From: Pseudomonas silvicola
GTDB taxonomy: Bacteria > Pseudomonadota > Gammaproteobacteria > Pseudomonadales > Pseudomonadaceae
DNA: 64,000 nt
Assembly (NCBI RefSeq): GCF_026651855.1
Contig: NZ_CP093280.1
Location: 7,276,501 to 7,340,500, forward strand
Direction of reading: 5' to 3'
Shown here: positions 29,950 through 39,099 of the stretch, in pieces
Position numbering within the stretch: the stretch's first letter is position 1
Layout: the number at the start of each line of letters is the position of its first letter
The notes under the pieces: model-generated
Seen by the model: the letters and a program-made list of their open reading frames with translations, nothing else
The model's database searches: none
What the model was told of the DNA's origin: nothing
Made by a program: the position numbers and the translations under genes

Positions 29950-30872
29950 GCTCGATCTCCAAATCGTAAAAGTTCGGCCACAGTACCCGTGGCCGGTTGC
30001 CCTTGGGCCTCGCCCGTCTGCATCAGGGTCGCCAGGGTGGCGAGCAGCAGGTCGTGGCTCATGATGCCGCTGGCATTGGCAGCGAACACGGTCTTGCCCA
30101 CTGCGCCTTTGATCACCACTTTTTCGGTCCAGGCATTCAGGTCCACACCGCGCAGGCTGGCCATGGATACCTTGTGCCCGTCCACCTCCAACTGCTCGCG
30201 CGTGAGCACGATAGGCTGGGTGGTCACGTTCAGGAAGTTGCCACTGATGCGCCTGCCCCACACCTGGCCGGTGCTGATGCAGTTGAAGGTCACGGCGCCA
30301 TCGGCTTCCAGCGTTTGCATGACCGCGGGCAGGCGGTCGCGCAGGTAGAGTTCGCGCACCCATTGCACGAAGGCCAGGAAGTCCTTGAGGTGCAGGCTGA
30401 CGCGCGTGAACGGTTCGCCGGCGTCGCGGCGGTAGGCCAGGTGGGTGATCAGCCCGCTGATGGCGGTTTGGCCGGAGCTGAACAGGTACAGGTCCTGGAT
30501 CTCACTGAAAGGCGTGTAGTCGCGCTGACGGCCAATGATCTGGGTGATGCCGTGCTCATGGACTTCATAGCTGGCCCGGCGCAGGTTGCGTTGCCATACG
30601 GCCAGGCCCAGCATGCCAGCAGCCAGTGCCGCGAGCAGGCCGGCGGTGGCGTAAAGCATCATCGCCTGGCTGGAAAAGGTGATGCTGAGACCACGGTTGG
30701 TTTGCAGCTCGACGGGCCCGGTACTGGCAATCAGGTGGGCGGTTTGCAGGTACAGCACGAAGATGGCCAGGGCCAGCAGCACCACGCCGAAGAGCGCGGT
30801 GAACACGGGTAGCGTCTTGCCATGCCTGAAGGTCTTGATGAGCTTGCCGGCGGGTGCAGGGGTAGTGTGCAT
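29928..30872 (-). CDS. Two-span membrane protein of unknown function
   Basis: 314 aa from ATG at 30872 (MHTTPAPAGKLIKTF), chosen for AGGAAG upstream; 30917 is an alternative. Two membrane spans (about residues 22-45 and 70-93) anchor a C-terminal cytoplasmic region of about 220 residues (YEVHEHGITQIIGRQRDYTPFSEIQDLYLF...) that resembles PH-like domains of bacterial DUF6585-type proteins; that resemblance is tentative. Overlaps the next gene, pointing to a two-gene operon. Confidence 0.65.
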   Translation of the reverse strand: MHTTPAPAGKLIKTFRHGKTLPVFTALFGVVLLALAIFVLYLQTAHLIASTGPVELQTNRGLSITFSSQAMMLYATAGLLAALAAGMLGLAVWQRNLRRASYEVHEHGITQIIGRQRDYTPFSEIQDLYLFSSGQTAISGLITHLAYRRDAGEPFTRVSLHLKDFLAFVQWVRELYLRDRLPAVMQTLEADGAVTFNCISTGQVWGRRISGNFLNVTTQPIVLTREQLEVDGHKVSMASLRGVDLNAWTEKVVIKGAVGKTVFAANASGIMSHDLLLATLATLMQTGEAQGQPATGTVAELLRFGDRAWQKSIQ

Positions 30873-31010
30873 GAGCCTACTTCCTTGGCTGTTTTGGCAA
30901 CGTGAATGATACAGCAAGTAACCGGCACGACATGTCAGAATAGGGAAACACCCATCCAGCGCTGCGGGCCGAGGCGTCGAGAAAGGGTGCCCTGATACAG
31001 GCGGAGATCG

Positions 31011-31691
31011 ATGAACCCTACCCCGTCATGGCAAGGCGAGCTGTGGCTAGCCAGCGACTATGGCCTGCTCGCAGGGACCGCTGGCACCACCCAGCCCCAT
31101 GCCCATTACGCCCACCAGTTCCTCATCGCGCAAAGGGGCGAGGTGCGGGCGTTGATTGGCGGCCAACTGCAATGCGCCCCGGTGCTGGTGATCGAATCTG
31201 GCGTGGAGCACGCGATCCTTGCGCCGGAGCAACCTACCCTCACCCTGTTCGCCGAACCCTTGGCCTTCGACCTGGGGGCAGTGCATCAGTGCTGCATCGA
31301 AGCGGGTGCCAGCATGGAGCGGTTGGCTACGCGGATCAACGACCTGCCGCGCCGCGCCCTGGATGCACGGGTGGCCAAAGCGCTGCACCGGGTCCGTACC
31401 CTTGAAGATGAGACACTGCCCGCCAAGGTGCTGGCCCGGGAAGCAGCCCTGTCGATCAGCCAGCTTGAGCGCCTGTTCACCGGCAGCCTTGGGGTATCGG
31501 TCAGGCGTTTGGTGCTGTGGCACCGGCTTCGGCGTGCGCTGGCACTGGCGCTGGCCGGCAGCACGTTGACGGCCGCGGCCATGGCGGCTGGGTTCTCGGA
31601 CTCGGCGCACCTGTCACGCAGTGTGCGCAAGCAATTTGGGATTCGGGCTGATCTGACATTGCGCCATCTGCGCCTACGTGTGCTCGGTTGA
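31011..31691 (+). CDS. AraC-family transcriptional regulator
   Basis: 226 aa. N-terminal cupin-like sensor segment (TTQPHAHYAHQFLIAQRG), then a C-terminal double HTH with LAREAALSISQLERLF and AAAMAAGFSDSAHLSRSVRKQFG (about residues 135-220). Divergent from the membrane-protein pair and convergent with the next enzyme gene. Effector unknown. Confidence 0.82.
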   Translation: MNPTPSWQGELWLASDYGLLAGTAGTTQPHAHYAHQFLIAQRGEVRALIGGQLQCAPVLVIESGVEHAILAPEQPTLTLFAEPLAFDLGAVHQCCIEAGASMERLATRINDLPRRALDARVAKALHRVRTLEDETLPAKVLAREAALSISQLERLFTGSLGVSVRRLVLWHRLRRALALALAGSTLTAAAMAAGFSDSAHLSRSVRKQFGIRADLTLRHLRLRVLG

Positions 31692-31695
31692 AATA

Positions 31696-32535
31696 TCAGC
31701 CGCCTCGATCCTGCCCCCCCATCAACCCATTCGCCTCCCGAAACCCAACCGCCTCATCCGCGAACTCGAACGTCCCGCCCTCCTTCACCTCCCGCGCCGC
31801 ACGAATGAACGCCCCCAGCGCCGCCCTGGCAAACGAACTCCCCAGGCTGACCCGCCGCACACCTGCGCCTTCCAGCTCGGCAGCGGTGAGCTTCGCACCT
31901 GCCAGCCCCATCACTACGTTCACCGGTTTGCCCAGCGCAGCGCATACCTGGCGTATCGCCTCCAGGTTCGGCAATGACGGCGCAAACAGAACGTCCGCCC
32001 CGGCCCGCTCAAAGGCGACCAGGCGGCGAATGGTGTCATCCAGGTCCAGAACCCCATGGCTGAAGTTCTCGGCACGCGCCACGAAGGTGAACGGGAACGG
32101 CAGGCTGTGCGCCGCCTCGACGCCGGCGATGACCCGCTCCAGGGCGTGGTTGAAGTCATGGATGGGCGCTGAAGCATCGCCTGTGGCGTCTTCGATGGAG
32201 CCGCCCACCAGGCCGATATCGCCGGCCATGCGAAGGGTGGTGGCGACGTCTTCGGGACGCGGGCCAAAACCGTTTTCCAGGTCGGCGCTTACCGGCAGGT
32301 CTGTGGCCTGGACGATGCTCAGGGCGTTGGCCAGTGTCTCGTCACGTGATACGGCTCCCTCGCCGTCACGCCGGCCGAGGGCGAAGGCCAAGCCAGCGCT
32401 GGTAGTGGCCAGGGCTTTGTACCCCAGGGCCGCGAGGACTTTCGCGCTGCCGGCATCCCAGGCGTTGGGGAGAATGAACAACTCGCGGCGGTTGTGCAGG
32501 GCTTGGAAGGCCAGGGCTTTGTCGAGGGTTTGCAT
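31696..32535 (-). CDS. Isocitrate lyase/PEP mutase family enzyme
   Basis: 279 aa. PEP-mutase-type TIM barrel: FILPNAWDAGSAKVLAALG at residues 20-38, DLENGFG (metal-binding Asp/Glu) near 85, GGSIEDA near 110, VARAENFSHG near 150. Family members cleave or form C-C or C-P bonds in 2-oxo or phosphonate acids. Substrate not predictable; it is not PrpB or AceA by length and motifs. Convergent with the AraC regulator gene, 4 bp apart. Confidence 0.78.
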   Translation of the reverse strand: MQTLDKALAFQALHNRRELFILPNAWDAGSAKVLAALGYKALATTSAGLAFALGRRDGEGAVSRDETLANALSIVQATDLPVSADLENGFGPRPEDVATTLRMAGDIGLVGGSIEDATGDASAPIHDFNHALERVIAGVEAAHSLPFPFTFVARAENFSHGVLDLDDTIRRLVAFERAGADVLFAPSLPNLEAIRQVCAALGKPVNVVMGLAGAKLTAAELEGAGVRRVSLGSSFARAALGAFIRAAREVKEGGTFEFADEAVGFREANGLMGGQDRGG

Positions 32536-32826
32536 GGCGCGGGCCTTGACGAATGGGGAGAGCTATCAGTTGTAGCAGATGCGCCGCAAACGCTGCCGGA
32601 ATGCTGCCGAAGCGATCCCCGGAAAAAACTGTATGGTTTTCGGCTCCGTCGCCATTCTTGCTTCGCCCCCGGCGGGCGGGGGCCAGCGTACATCACGCCC
32701 TCCACCGCCACTTCCAGAGCACCTCGTGGCGTTGCCCCCAACCTTGCTTGGACCGTACTGCGGGCTATGGTTAAAAACCGCAGGAAGCACGACCAATGGA
32801 ATGTTCAACCACAGGAGATTGCCATC

Positions 32827-33657
32827 ATGGAGAAACCATTCAACGAGCTACTGGCCAGCATTCGGGCCTGTCAGACCTACGACGCCGTCAAGGCACGCCT
32901 CGCTGTCATCACCGAACAAAGGGCTGCGACCGACGACCCTGATGTCAAACGGGCGCTGCGGGATGCCGAGGTCTACGCACGGGTATGGGGTGTGGCGGTG
33001 ACCAGCCACGACGATGCCGTGGCCAGCATCGCCATCGAATCCTATGCCGAGGGCAATGATGCGGACTTTGCCAACCTCATCAACGCCCAGGAATCCCGAG
33101 GTTCGGCACTGGAAGCCGCTTCGTCCGCCGTATGGAGCGACGCCAAGGCTGCCGCGTCGGGAAGCCCCGCCGATGCCGTGGCAGACGCCAACGCTGCGGC
33201 GGAGGCCTGCCAGGACGCGGAGCCCTACATTGCTGCCGTGGCAGGAGGGCAGATCACGCCGGCCAACCTGCACCTGGTGCTGCAACTGGAGCAATTCCTG
33301 AACCCGGTCAGGTACGCCGCCAGCGCCTACCTCAACGAGCAGGTGGAGCGAGCCCGCTTGGTGGACACCCTCAAAGGCCTGCTCAACACCTACCTGCTGG
33401 TGTGGCGCAAGACCACCAGCGGTGGCGGCAACCCCTTGGCCGAACAAGGGATACTGGAAAGCATCGACGAGAAGAACGGCTCATTCGTGCTCAGAAGCAC
33501 GGTGTATTCCGGCCAGCGCAGCACGGTGGCGATTTCGGATATCGGTAGCCTGGATACCTCGCGTACCGGGCCGGGGGCGCGGCAGAGCGCGGTGGCGCCG
33601 GGCTGGCGGAACGTGGGGCTTGGGGAGTGGGTTCGTTCGGATCAATATCCGGGCTGA
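32827..33657 (+). CDS. Hypothetical protein, Ala-rich helical
   Basis: 276 aa from ATG at 32827, with AGGAGA 9 nt upstream (an earlier in-frame start at 32494 crosses the neighbouring gene). No signal peptide. Alanine-rich helical middle (ADAVADANAAAEACQDAEPYIAA), then KGLLNTYLLVWRK and a C-terminal beta-rich stretch (IDEKNGSFVLRSTVYSGQRS). No family recognised. Preceded by a 290-bp gap that may hold its promoter (TTGCTT at 32750 and TATGGT 16 bp on). Confidence 0.6.
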   Translation: MEKPFNELLASIRACQTYDAVKARLAVITEQRAATDDPDVKRALRDAEVYARVWGVAVTSHDDAVASIAIESYAEGNDADFANLINAQESRGSALEAASSAVWSDAKAAASGSPADAVADANAAAEACQDAEPYIAAVAGGQITPANLHLVLQLEQFLNPVRYAASAYLNEQVERARLVDTLKGLLNTYLLVWRKTTSGGGNPLAEQGILESIDEKNGSFVLRSTVYSGQRSTVAISDIGSLDTSRTGPGARQSAVAPGWRNVGLGEWVRSDQYPG

Positions 33658-33716
33658 ACAGGCTTCAGGCTGAAAGACCGTAGCGGGTTGGAGGGTATGC
33701 AAGCTATCGCGAAAAA

Positions 33717-33737
33717 CACAAATGATTCTCGTTTGTG
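33717..33737 (+). promoter_or_regulatory. Fur-box-like palindrome upstream of the ECF sigma gene
   Basis: Inverted repeat CACAAA...TTTGTG around TGATTCTCG; the core AAATGATTCTCGTTT resembles the Fur consensus. 44 bp before the sigma-factor start, the expected place for iron repression of a fecIR-type unit. Confidence 0.6.
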
Positions 33738-33780
33738 CTATTTTCTCGCCCCTCGCTCCCCCTACCCGCTCGGTGGCCAC

Positions 33781-34278
33781 ATGTCCGGTTCAGACCTCAA
33801 GGCGCTCTACCTCGCCCACCGTGGCGAAATCCTGGATTACCTGGACCGCCGTCTGCGCTGCAAGGAAACCGCCGCAGACCTGACCCAGGACACCTTCATC
33901 CGCCTGTCCGAGCAAATGGGCCGCACGCCCATCGAAAACTTCCGCGCCTACCTGTTCTCTGCCGCCCGCAACCTGTTCATCGACCACACCCGCCGCCAGG
34001 AACACCGCAAGGGCGAGTCGCTGGACGAGCAGGGCAATGTCGGCACCGAGCACCAGACGCCGACCCTGGAACAGGCCGCCATCGCCAACCAGCAACTGGC
34101 CACGCTCAACGGGGTCATCCAGAACATGCCCGCCCCGTGCCGCGAGGTGTTCCTGCTGGTGCGGGTGGAGGGCCTGACATATGTGCAAATCGGCGAACGG
34201 CTGGGCATTTCGCCGAAGACGGCGTATAGCCGCATGGTCCGCGCACTGGATTTACTGGGTGCAGGCATCGCCCAATGA
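33781..34278 (+). CDS. ECF sigma factor, FecI-like (iron uptake)
   Basis: 165 aa from ATG at 33781 (MSGSDLKALYLAHRGEILDYL); the open frame begins earlier but passes through the Fur-like box. Region 2 (AADLTQDTFIRLSEQ, ENFRAYLFSAARNLFIDHTRR) and region 4 (MPAPCREVFLLVRVEGLTYVQIGERLGIS). Overlaps the anti-sigma gene by ATGA. Likely controls the adjacent TonB receptor. Confidence 0.92.
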   Translation: MSGSDLKALYLAHRGEILDYLDRRLRCKETAADLTQDTFIRLSEQMGRTPIENFRAYLFSAARNLFIDHTRRQEHRKGESLDEQGNVGTEHQTPTLEQAAIANQQLATLNGVIQNMPAPCREVFLLVRVEGLTYVQIGERLGISPKTAYSRMVRALDLLGAGIAQ

Positions 34279-35249
34279 TCGCCCCACGCCCGCCCGATGC
34301 GCCCATGAATACACAACCTTCCTTGCCCGAGGAGATCACTCACCAGGCCAGCCACTGGTTTGCCCTGCTGCAGGCGGGCTCGCCCACGGCTGACGAGCGT
34401 GAGGCGCTGGCCCAGTGGCTTTCCGCGGACCCGCGCCATGCCCAGGCGTTTGCGCGGTTGGAGCAGCTGTGGGCAGCCTCGTCTCTGGCGCTGCAACAGC
34501 CCGCGCCTGCGGCCGCGCCGACACTGTCGCGGCGGCGGTTCGTGGGCCTGAGCGTGGCGGCGTGCGCGGCCACGGTGGTGGTGGGTGCGAGCACCTTGTG
34601 GCTCAAGGGTGTGGGCGCGCCGTTCGCCGACGTGCGTACAGCGGTAGGCGAACGGCGGGTGGTGCCCTTGCCGGATGGCTCCACGGTGGAGCTGGCAGGC
34701 AACACGGCGCTGAACCTGGATTTCTCGGCCACCCGCCGTGCGGTGAAGCTGTTGCAGGGCGAGGCGTTTTTCACGGTGGTGGCAGACCCGGCTCGAGACT
34801 TTCAGGTCACCACGGATGCCGGGCGCATCGTCGCCCGTGACGGCGAGTTCTGCCTGTCGTGCGAAGGCGCCTCGGCGTTGTTGGCGGTAAGCCGCAAGAC
34901 TGCGCGGGTGCTGACCGTCGCCCAGCAGACAGACCTGGAGGAAGGCCTGGCCGTGCGCTTCAGCGCCAGCGAGACGGGGGCTATCCAGCATGTCGATCTG
35001 GGGCAGGTGATGGCCTGGCGCGACGGGCGCCTGGTGTTCTTCGACACACCGCTGGCGGCCGTGGTCAACGAGCTGGAGCGCTGGCGCGAGGGCAAGATCT
35101 TTATCGCCGACCGGCAACTGGCCGAGCGCCGGGTGAGCCTGATCCTCAACCTGAACCGGCCCGAGCAAATGCTCGATGCGCTGGCGAAGGCGCTGGCAGT
35201 TCGCACCCGCCGCTATACCGACCTGATCACAGTCATTCATTCGGTATAA
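34275..35249 (+). CDS. FecR-type anti-sigma factor / signal transducer
   Basis: 324 aa. N-terminal DUF4880 (ITHQASHWFALLQAGSPTADEREALAQW), then SRRRFVGLSVAACAATVVVGA, a membrane segment with a twin-arginine-like motif, and a periplasmic FecR domain (GERRVVPLPDGSTVELAGNTAL, EAFFTVVADPARDFQV). Relays ligand binding at the receptor to the sigma factor. Start overlaps the sigma gene stop by 4 bp. Confidence 0.92.
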   Translation: MIAPRPPDAPMNTQPSLPEEITHQASHWFALLQAGSPTADEREALAQWLSADPRHAQAFARLEQLWAASSLALQQPAPAAAPTLSRRRFVGLSVAACAATVVVGASTLWLKGVGAPFADVRTAVGERRVVPLPDGSTVELAGNTALNLDFSATRRAVKLLQGEAFFTVVADPARDFQVTTDAGRIVARDGEFCLSCEGASALLAVSRKTARVLTVAQQTDLEEGLAVRFSASETGAIQHVDLGQVMAWRDGRLVFFDTPLAAVVNELERWREGKIFIADRQLAERRVSLILNLNRPEQMLDALAKALAVRTRRYTDLITVIHSV

Positions 35250-35376
35250 AAGTCGGGCGACGCCACTCGCACAAAAAAATTTCACGCCCCCATCAGGTAA
35301 TACGCGTGGTCATGCGTCTTAACGTGACTGATAGGTATTCGCAAATACACGCGCTTTACATGGGGGAAACACCTGA

Positions 35377-37803
35377 ATGGCCACGCACTACCGCCCTGCC
35401 CGCACCACCGACACTACCTGGCACCGCAGCGCCCTGAGCGTGGCCGTTGCCTGCACGCTGCTGATGGGGGGGCTGCCCTCCCAGGCGGCACAGGCCCCCG
35501 CAACGGGCACGGCGGTGGCCGGGGTGTCGTTGAATATCCCGGCGCAGCAGTTGCGCCAGGCGCTGCTGGCCTTCAGCCAACAGACCGGGCAGAACGTGAT
35601 GCTCGACGGCAACCTGGAGGCCGGGCTGCGCAGCACGGCGGTGGTGGGCGTCTATGCGCCGGAGCCAGCCTTGCGGGCGTTGCTGCAGGGTAGCGGCTAC
35701 GGCTTCGCGCGCACCGATGCCACCACGGTGTACCTCAAGCCCCTGCCGGCCAGCGGCCCTGGCTCACTGCAACTGGATGAGACCACCATCAATGCCAACC
35801 AGGGCAACGATGACGCAGCGCAAGCCATCAGCCAGGGCTACCAGGGCAAGCCAGCCTCCAGCACTACCCGCATGGGGCTGAATGCAAAGGAAGTCCCGCA
35901 GGCCATCACCACCGTCACCCGCGACCAGCTCGATGATTTCAAGCTCAACAGCGTCAAAGACGCACTGCGCAGTGCGCCTTCGGTGACCGTGGAGCAGTTT
36001 GAAACCGACCGCACGGCGTTCACCTCCCGCGGTTTCACCATCGACAATTTCGAATACGACGGCATGGGCATGCCCTTCTCTTCCGGGGTGCTGCTGGGCG
36101 ACCAGGACATGGCCGAGTTCGAACAGGTGGACATCCTGCACGGCGCCAACGGGCTGATGAGCGGCGCAGGCAACCCGTCGGCCACCGTCAACTTCGTGCG
36201 CAAGCGCCCTACCCAGACTTTCCAGGCCCAGATCGACAGCAGCGTTGGCTCGTGGGACAACCGCCGCCTGGGCTTCGATGTGTCCGGCCCGCTGACCGAC
36301 AGCGGCAACGTGCGCGGCCGCTTCATCTACACCCACGACAAGGGCAACTCCTATCTGGACCGCTACAGCCACGAGACCAACGTGATAGCAGGGTTGCTGG
36401 CCTTCGACCTGTCCGAGGCCGACACCCTGACGGTGGGCTTCAGCCAGCAGAACAGCGATTCCAACGGCAGCAGCTGGGGCGCCTTGCCGATGACCGACTA
36501 CACGGGCAACCCGGTGCATTACAGCAGCCGCAGCTCCAGCACCGCGCAACCCTGGACCTACTGGAACATCCACACCCAGCGGGCCTTTGTCGAGCACACC
36601 CATGCCTTCGACAACGGCTGGCACAGCACGCTCACCGTCAGCGGGATGAACCAGCACCAGGACACCAGGATGTTCTACGCCATCCCCGCCAGCGCGGACA
36701 CGGCGTACGCCTACATCAACCGCACCACCAGCACCGAGCACCAGGTGCTGGGCGAGCTGCAGGTGGGTGGCCCGTTCAGCCTGTTCGGCCGTGAACACGA
36801 GCTGACCCTGGGCGCCAACTACGGCCGCAGCCACCACGATGAAACCGGCCACTACAAGGACGCCAGCGGCTACGAGATCGTCAGCCTGGCCGACGCCCTG
36901 GCCGGGCGCGTGGTGCAGCCGGCCATGAACTACACCGACAGCCTCAACACCCAACTGTTCACCGACCGGCAGAAGAGCCTGTACGCCGGCGCCCGCTTCA
37001 GCCTGGCCGATGACCTGCACTGGATCGCGGGTGCGCGGATGCTCAGCGCCGACAGCGATGGCATGGGTTACGGCGTGCCTCACGATGGCCACGTGCACGG
37101 CAAGGTCACGCCCTATACCGGCCTGGTCTACGACCTGACCCCGCAGTGGAGCCTGTACGCCAGTTGGACGCAGATCTTCAAGCCGCAATACTCACGCGGC
37201 ACCGACGGCGCGCTGCTGGCACCGCTGGAAGGCAAGAGCATGGAAGCCGGGGTGAAGGGCAGCCTGCTGGGCGACAAGCTCAACGTTACCGCGGCGGTGT
37301 TCAAGACCGACCAGCAGAACGTCGCCGTCGCCAGCGGCCAGATTTCGGGTGGCCAATACCTGTACGACGCTTTGGACTACAAGAGCCACGGTGTGGAGTT
37401 GGAAGCGTCCGGCGAGGCCCTGCCAGGGCTGGAAGTGGCGGGTGGCTACACTTACGTGCGCATCGATAACGACGATGGCGAGCGCGCGCGCAAGTACGTG
37501 CCCCAGCACAGCCTGCGCGGCAGCCTGACGTACCGCCTGCCGGGCATGCCCCAGGCCAGGGTCGGCACCCGCGTGCAATGGCAGAGCGGCGTGGAACTGG
37601 ACACCAGCAGCACCGTGCGGCAGAACGCTTATGCACTGGTGGACCTGATGGCCAGCTATGACATCGACGAGCACTGGAGCACGTCGCTGAACCTGAACAA
37701 CGTCACCGACCGCAAGTACCTGCTGTCGTTGTACCAGGCAGCGGGTTACACCAACTACGGCGCGCCGCGCAACGTCACCGCCTCGGTCACCTGGAAGTAC
37801 TGA
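35377..37803 (+). CDS. TonB-dependent siderophore receptor with N-terminal signalling (STN) domain
   Basis: 808 aa. Signal peptide ending near PSQAAQA (residue 40), STN signalling domain about residues 50-115 (LNIPAQQLRQALLAFSQQTGQNVML), plug about 150-280 (KEVPQAITTVTRDQLDDF, GANGLMSGAGNPSATVNFVRKRP), then a 22-strand barrel ending in the aromatic SVTWKY typical of outer-membrane proteins. Third gene of a sigma/anti-sigma/receptor unit; the STN domain implies it triggers the FecR-like protein when loaded. Closest in layout to ferrichrome/ferrioxamine/pyoverdine-type receptors; ligand not assigned. Confidence 0.92.
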   Translation: MATHYRPARTTDTTWHRSALSVAVACTLLMGGLPSQAAQAPATGTAVAGVSLNIPAQQLRQALLAFSQQTGQNVMLDGNLEAGLRSTAVVGVYAPEPALRALLQGSGYGFARTDATTVYLKPLPASGPGSLQLDETTINANQGNDDAAQAISQGYQGKPASSTTRMGLNAKEVPQAITTVTRDQLDDFKLNSVKDALRSAPSVTVEQFETDRTAFTSRGFTIDNFEYDGMGMPFSSGVLLGDQDMAEFEQVDILHGANGLMSGAGNPSATVNFVRKRPTQTFQAQIDSSVGSWDNRRLGFDVSGPLTDSGNVRGRFIYTHDKGNSYLDRYSHETNVIAGLLAFDLSEADTLTVGFSQQNSDSNGSSWGALPMTDYTGNPVHYSSRSSSTAQPWTYWNIHTQRAFVEHTHAFDNGWHSTLTVSGMNQHQDTRMFYAIPASADTAYAYINRTTSTEHQVLGELQVGGPFSLFGREHELTLGANYGRSHHDETGHYKDASGYEIVSLADALAGRVVQPAMNYTDSLNTQLFTDRQKSLYAGARFSLADDLHWIAGARMLSADSDGMGYGVPHDGHVHGKVTPYTGLVYDLTPQWSLYASWTQIFKPQYSRGTDGALLAPLEGKSMEAGVKGSLLGDKLNVTAAVFKTDQQNVAVASGQISGGQYLYDALDYKSHGVELEASGEALPGLEVAGGYTYVRIDNDDGERARKYVPQHSLRGSLTYRLPGMPQARVGTRVQWQSGVELDTSSTVRQNAYALVDLMASYDIDEHWSTSLNLNNVTDRKYLLSLYQAAGYTNYGAPRNVTASVTWKY

Positions 37804-37902
37804 CGCGCACGGTCCGGCCGGGGCTTGCGCCGGGCTCGCGGATTACCACGGCCGTCGGTACAGCTGGCATACTCCGGCGCCGACGGACTTCGGAGCCCCA
37901 GC

Positions 37903-38955
37903 ATGGACTTACGCGACCTCTACTATTTCGAAACGGTGGCCGACCTGGGCAACCTGGGCCGTGCCGGGGAGAAGTTGCACCGTACCCAGCCCGCCCTGTC
38001 CAAATGCATCCAGCGCCTGGAAGACACCCTGGGCACCCTGCTGTTCTTTCGGGAAGGCCGGCGCATGCGCCTGACACCGGCCGGGGAACTGCTGCTGGTG
38101 CGCGCTCGGCGCTTGCGCCAAGGCATGGAAGAAACCGAACGCGAGTTGCAGACCTTCGCCAAGGGCACGGTAGGCAATGTGCGCGTCGGGTGCGGGCCCA
38201 CGGCAGCGGAGTTCCTGCTGCCACGGGTCGTCGCCCTGTTGCTGGAGGCCGCGCCGCAGCTGACCCTGGAGCTGGTGACCGGGCAGAACGACATGCTCAT
38301 GAATGACCTGCGCGCGGGCCATCTCGACGTGCTGATCAGCCCGCTGTCGGGCACCAGCAACCTCATGGTGTTCCTGAGCGTCAAGCCAGGCTCGCTGGAC
38401 AAGGTGCGCGACACCATCACCCGCGTCACCTCCAACTTCCGCGGCGCGCCTGGCAACGTGGCCTTCGATGTGTTCCAGGACCAGGACCACCCGCGACAAT
38501 TGGTACAACTGGAGCGCTGGGGCAACGAAGCGCTGCACCAGGACAACCTCAAGCGCCCCGTGATCCAGACCATTCGGACAGGGTATGAAGGCACCCTGGA
38601 CAAGCCGATGCGCTCTGGCCGGGTATTGATCAAGGACATTACCGAAGGCTGCCCCCCGGCCCGTAGCAGCGGACCTGGCCGCGTCACCAACGCCGCGCCG
38701 CATCAGGTACACCGCATGTGCCGCCGACGCGGCCGGGTCCGCTTCTACGGGTCATCGCACGTTTCAAGCCGCACGCCGTGCCCGGCAGGCGGTCAAAAGC
38801 CAGGCAACAAAAAACCCGCCGAAGCGGGTTTTTCGTTTGGCCCATTCAACTCCCTGTCGAAGCGAATCCATTCAGGCCTGTCATCCGTGACGCCGGACAA
38901 ATCCTTTGCCTCAGCTGATGGAGTCAGATTAAGCCTGCGGACGGGTTTCCCATAG
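37903..38955 (+). CDS. Chimera: LysR regulator N-terminus joined to an antibiotic-biosynthesis-monooxygenase domain
   Basis: 350 aa from ATG at 37903. Residues 1-150 are a LysR regulator: HTH MDLRDLYYFETVADLGNLGRAG... and the start of the effector domain (VGCGPTAAEFLLPRVVALLL). At about residue 150 (LDVLISPLSGTSNL) the effector domain stops abruptly and a YgiN/ABM-like domain follows (MVFLSVKPGSLDKVRDTITRV..., DQDHPRQLVQLERWGNEA). After about residue 250 the frame runs through a REP pair and a terminator hairpin with no stop until 38955, so the natural end has been lost. Looks like a deletion fusion of two neighbouring genes; probably non-functional as a regulator. Confidence 0.6.
   Translation: MDLRDLYYFETVADLGNLGRAGEKLHRTQPALSKCIQRLEDTLGTLLFFREGRRMRLTPAGELLLVRARRLRQGMEETERELQTFAKGTVGNVRVGCGPTAAEFLLPRVVALLLEAAPQLTLELVTGQNDMLMNDLRAGHLDVLISPLSGTSNLMVFLSVKPGSLDKVRDTITRVTSNFRGAPGNVAFDVFQDQDHPRQLVQLERWGNEALHQDNLKRPVIQTIRTGYEGTLDKPMRSGRVLIKDITEGCPPARSSGPGRVTNAAPHQVHRMCRRRGRVRFYGSSHVSSRTPCPAGGQKPGNKKPAEAGFSFGPFNSLSKRIHSGLSSVTPDKSFASADGVRLSLRTGFP
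38663..38748. repeat. REP pair (BIME-like), GTAGCAGCGGACC family
   Basis: Two 23-bp arms, 38663-38685 and 38726-38748, inverted with 2 mismatches and a 40-bp spacer. The left arm is identical to 19591-19613. Confidence 0.75.
38809..38833. terminator. Intrinsic terminator, bidirectional
   Basis: Stem AAAAACCCGC/GCGGGTTTTT with CGAA loop. It lies inside the read-through tail of the chimeric frame, confirming that tail is not natural coding. From 38834 to 39099 no gene is supported. Confidence 0.85.
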
Positions 38956-39099
38956 AGGAAATCGGAACCAGTGCATGTAAGACATTGGCTATACCCCCCG
39001 TGGCATTCGCCAAACGTGGGTAATATCCGCATACCTTTCCCCCGGGCGCAGTTGCTACCGTCACGGTATCTTGGCGCCCCATTTTCATGGAGGCTCGTC

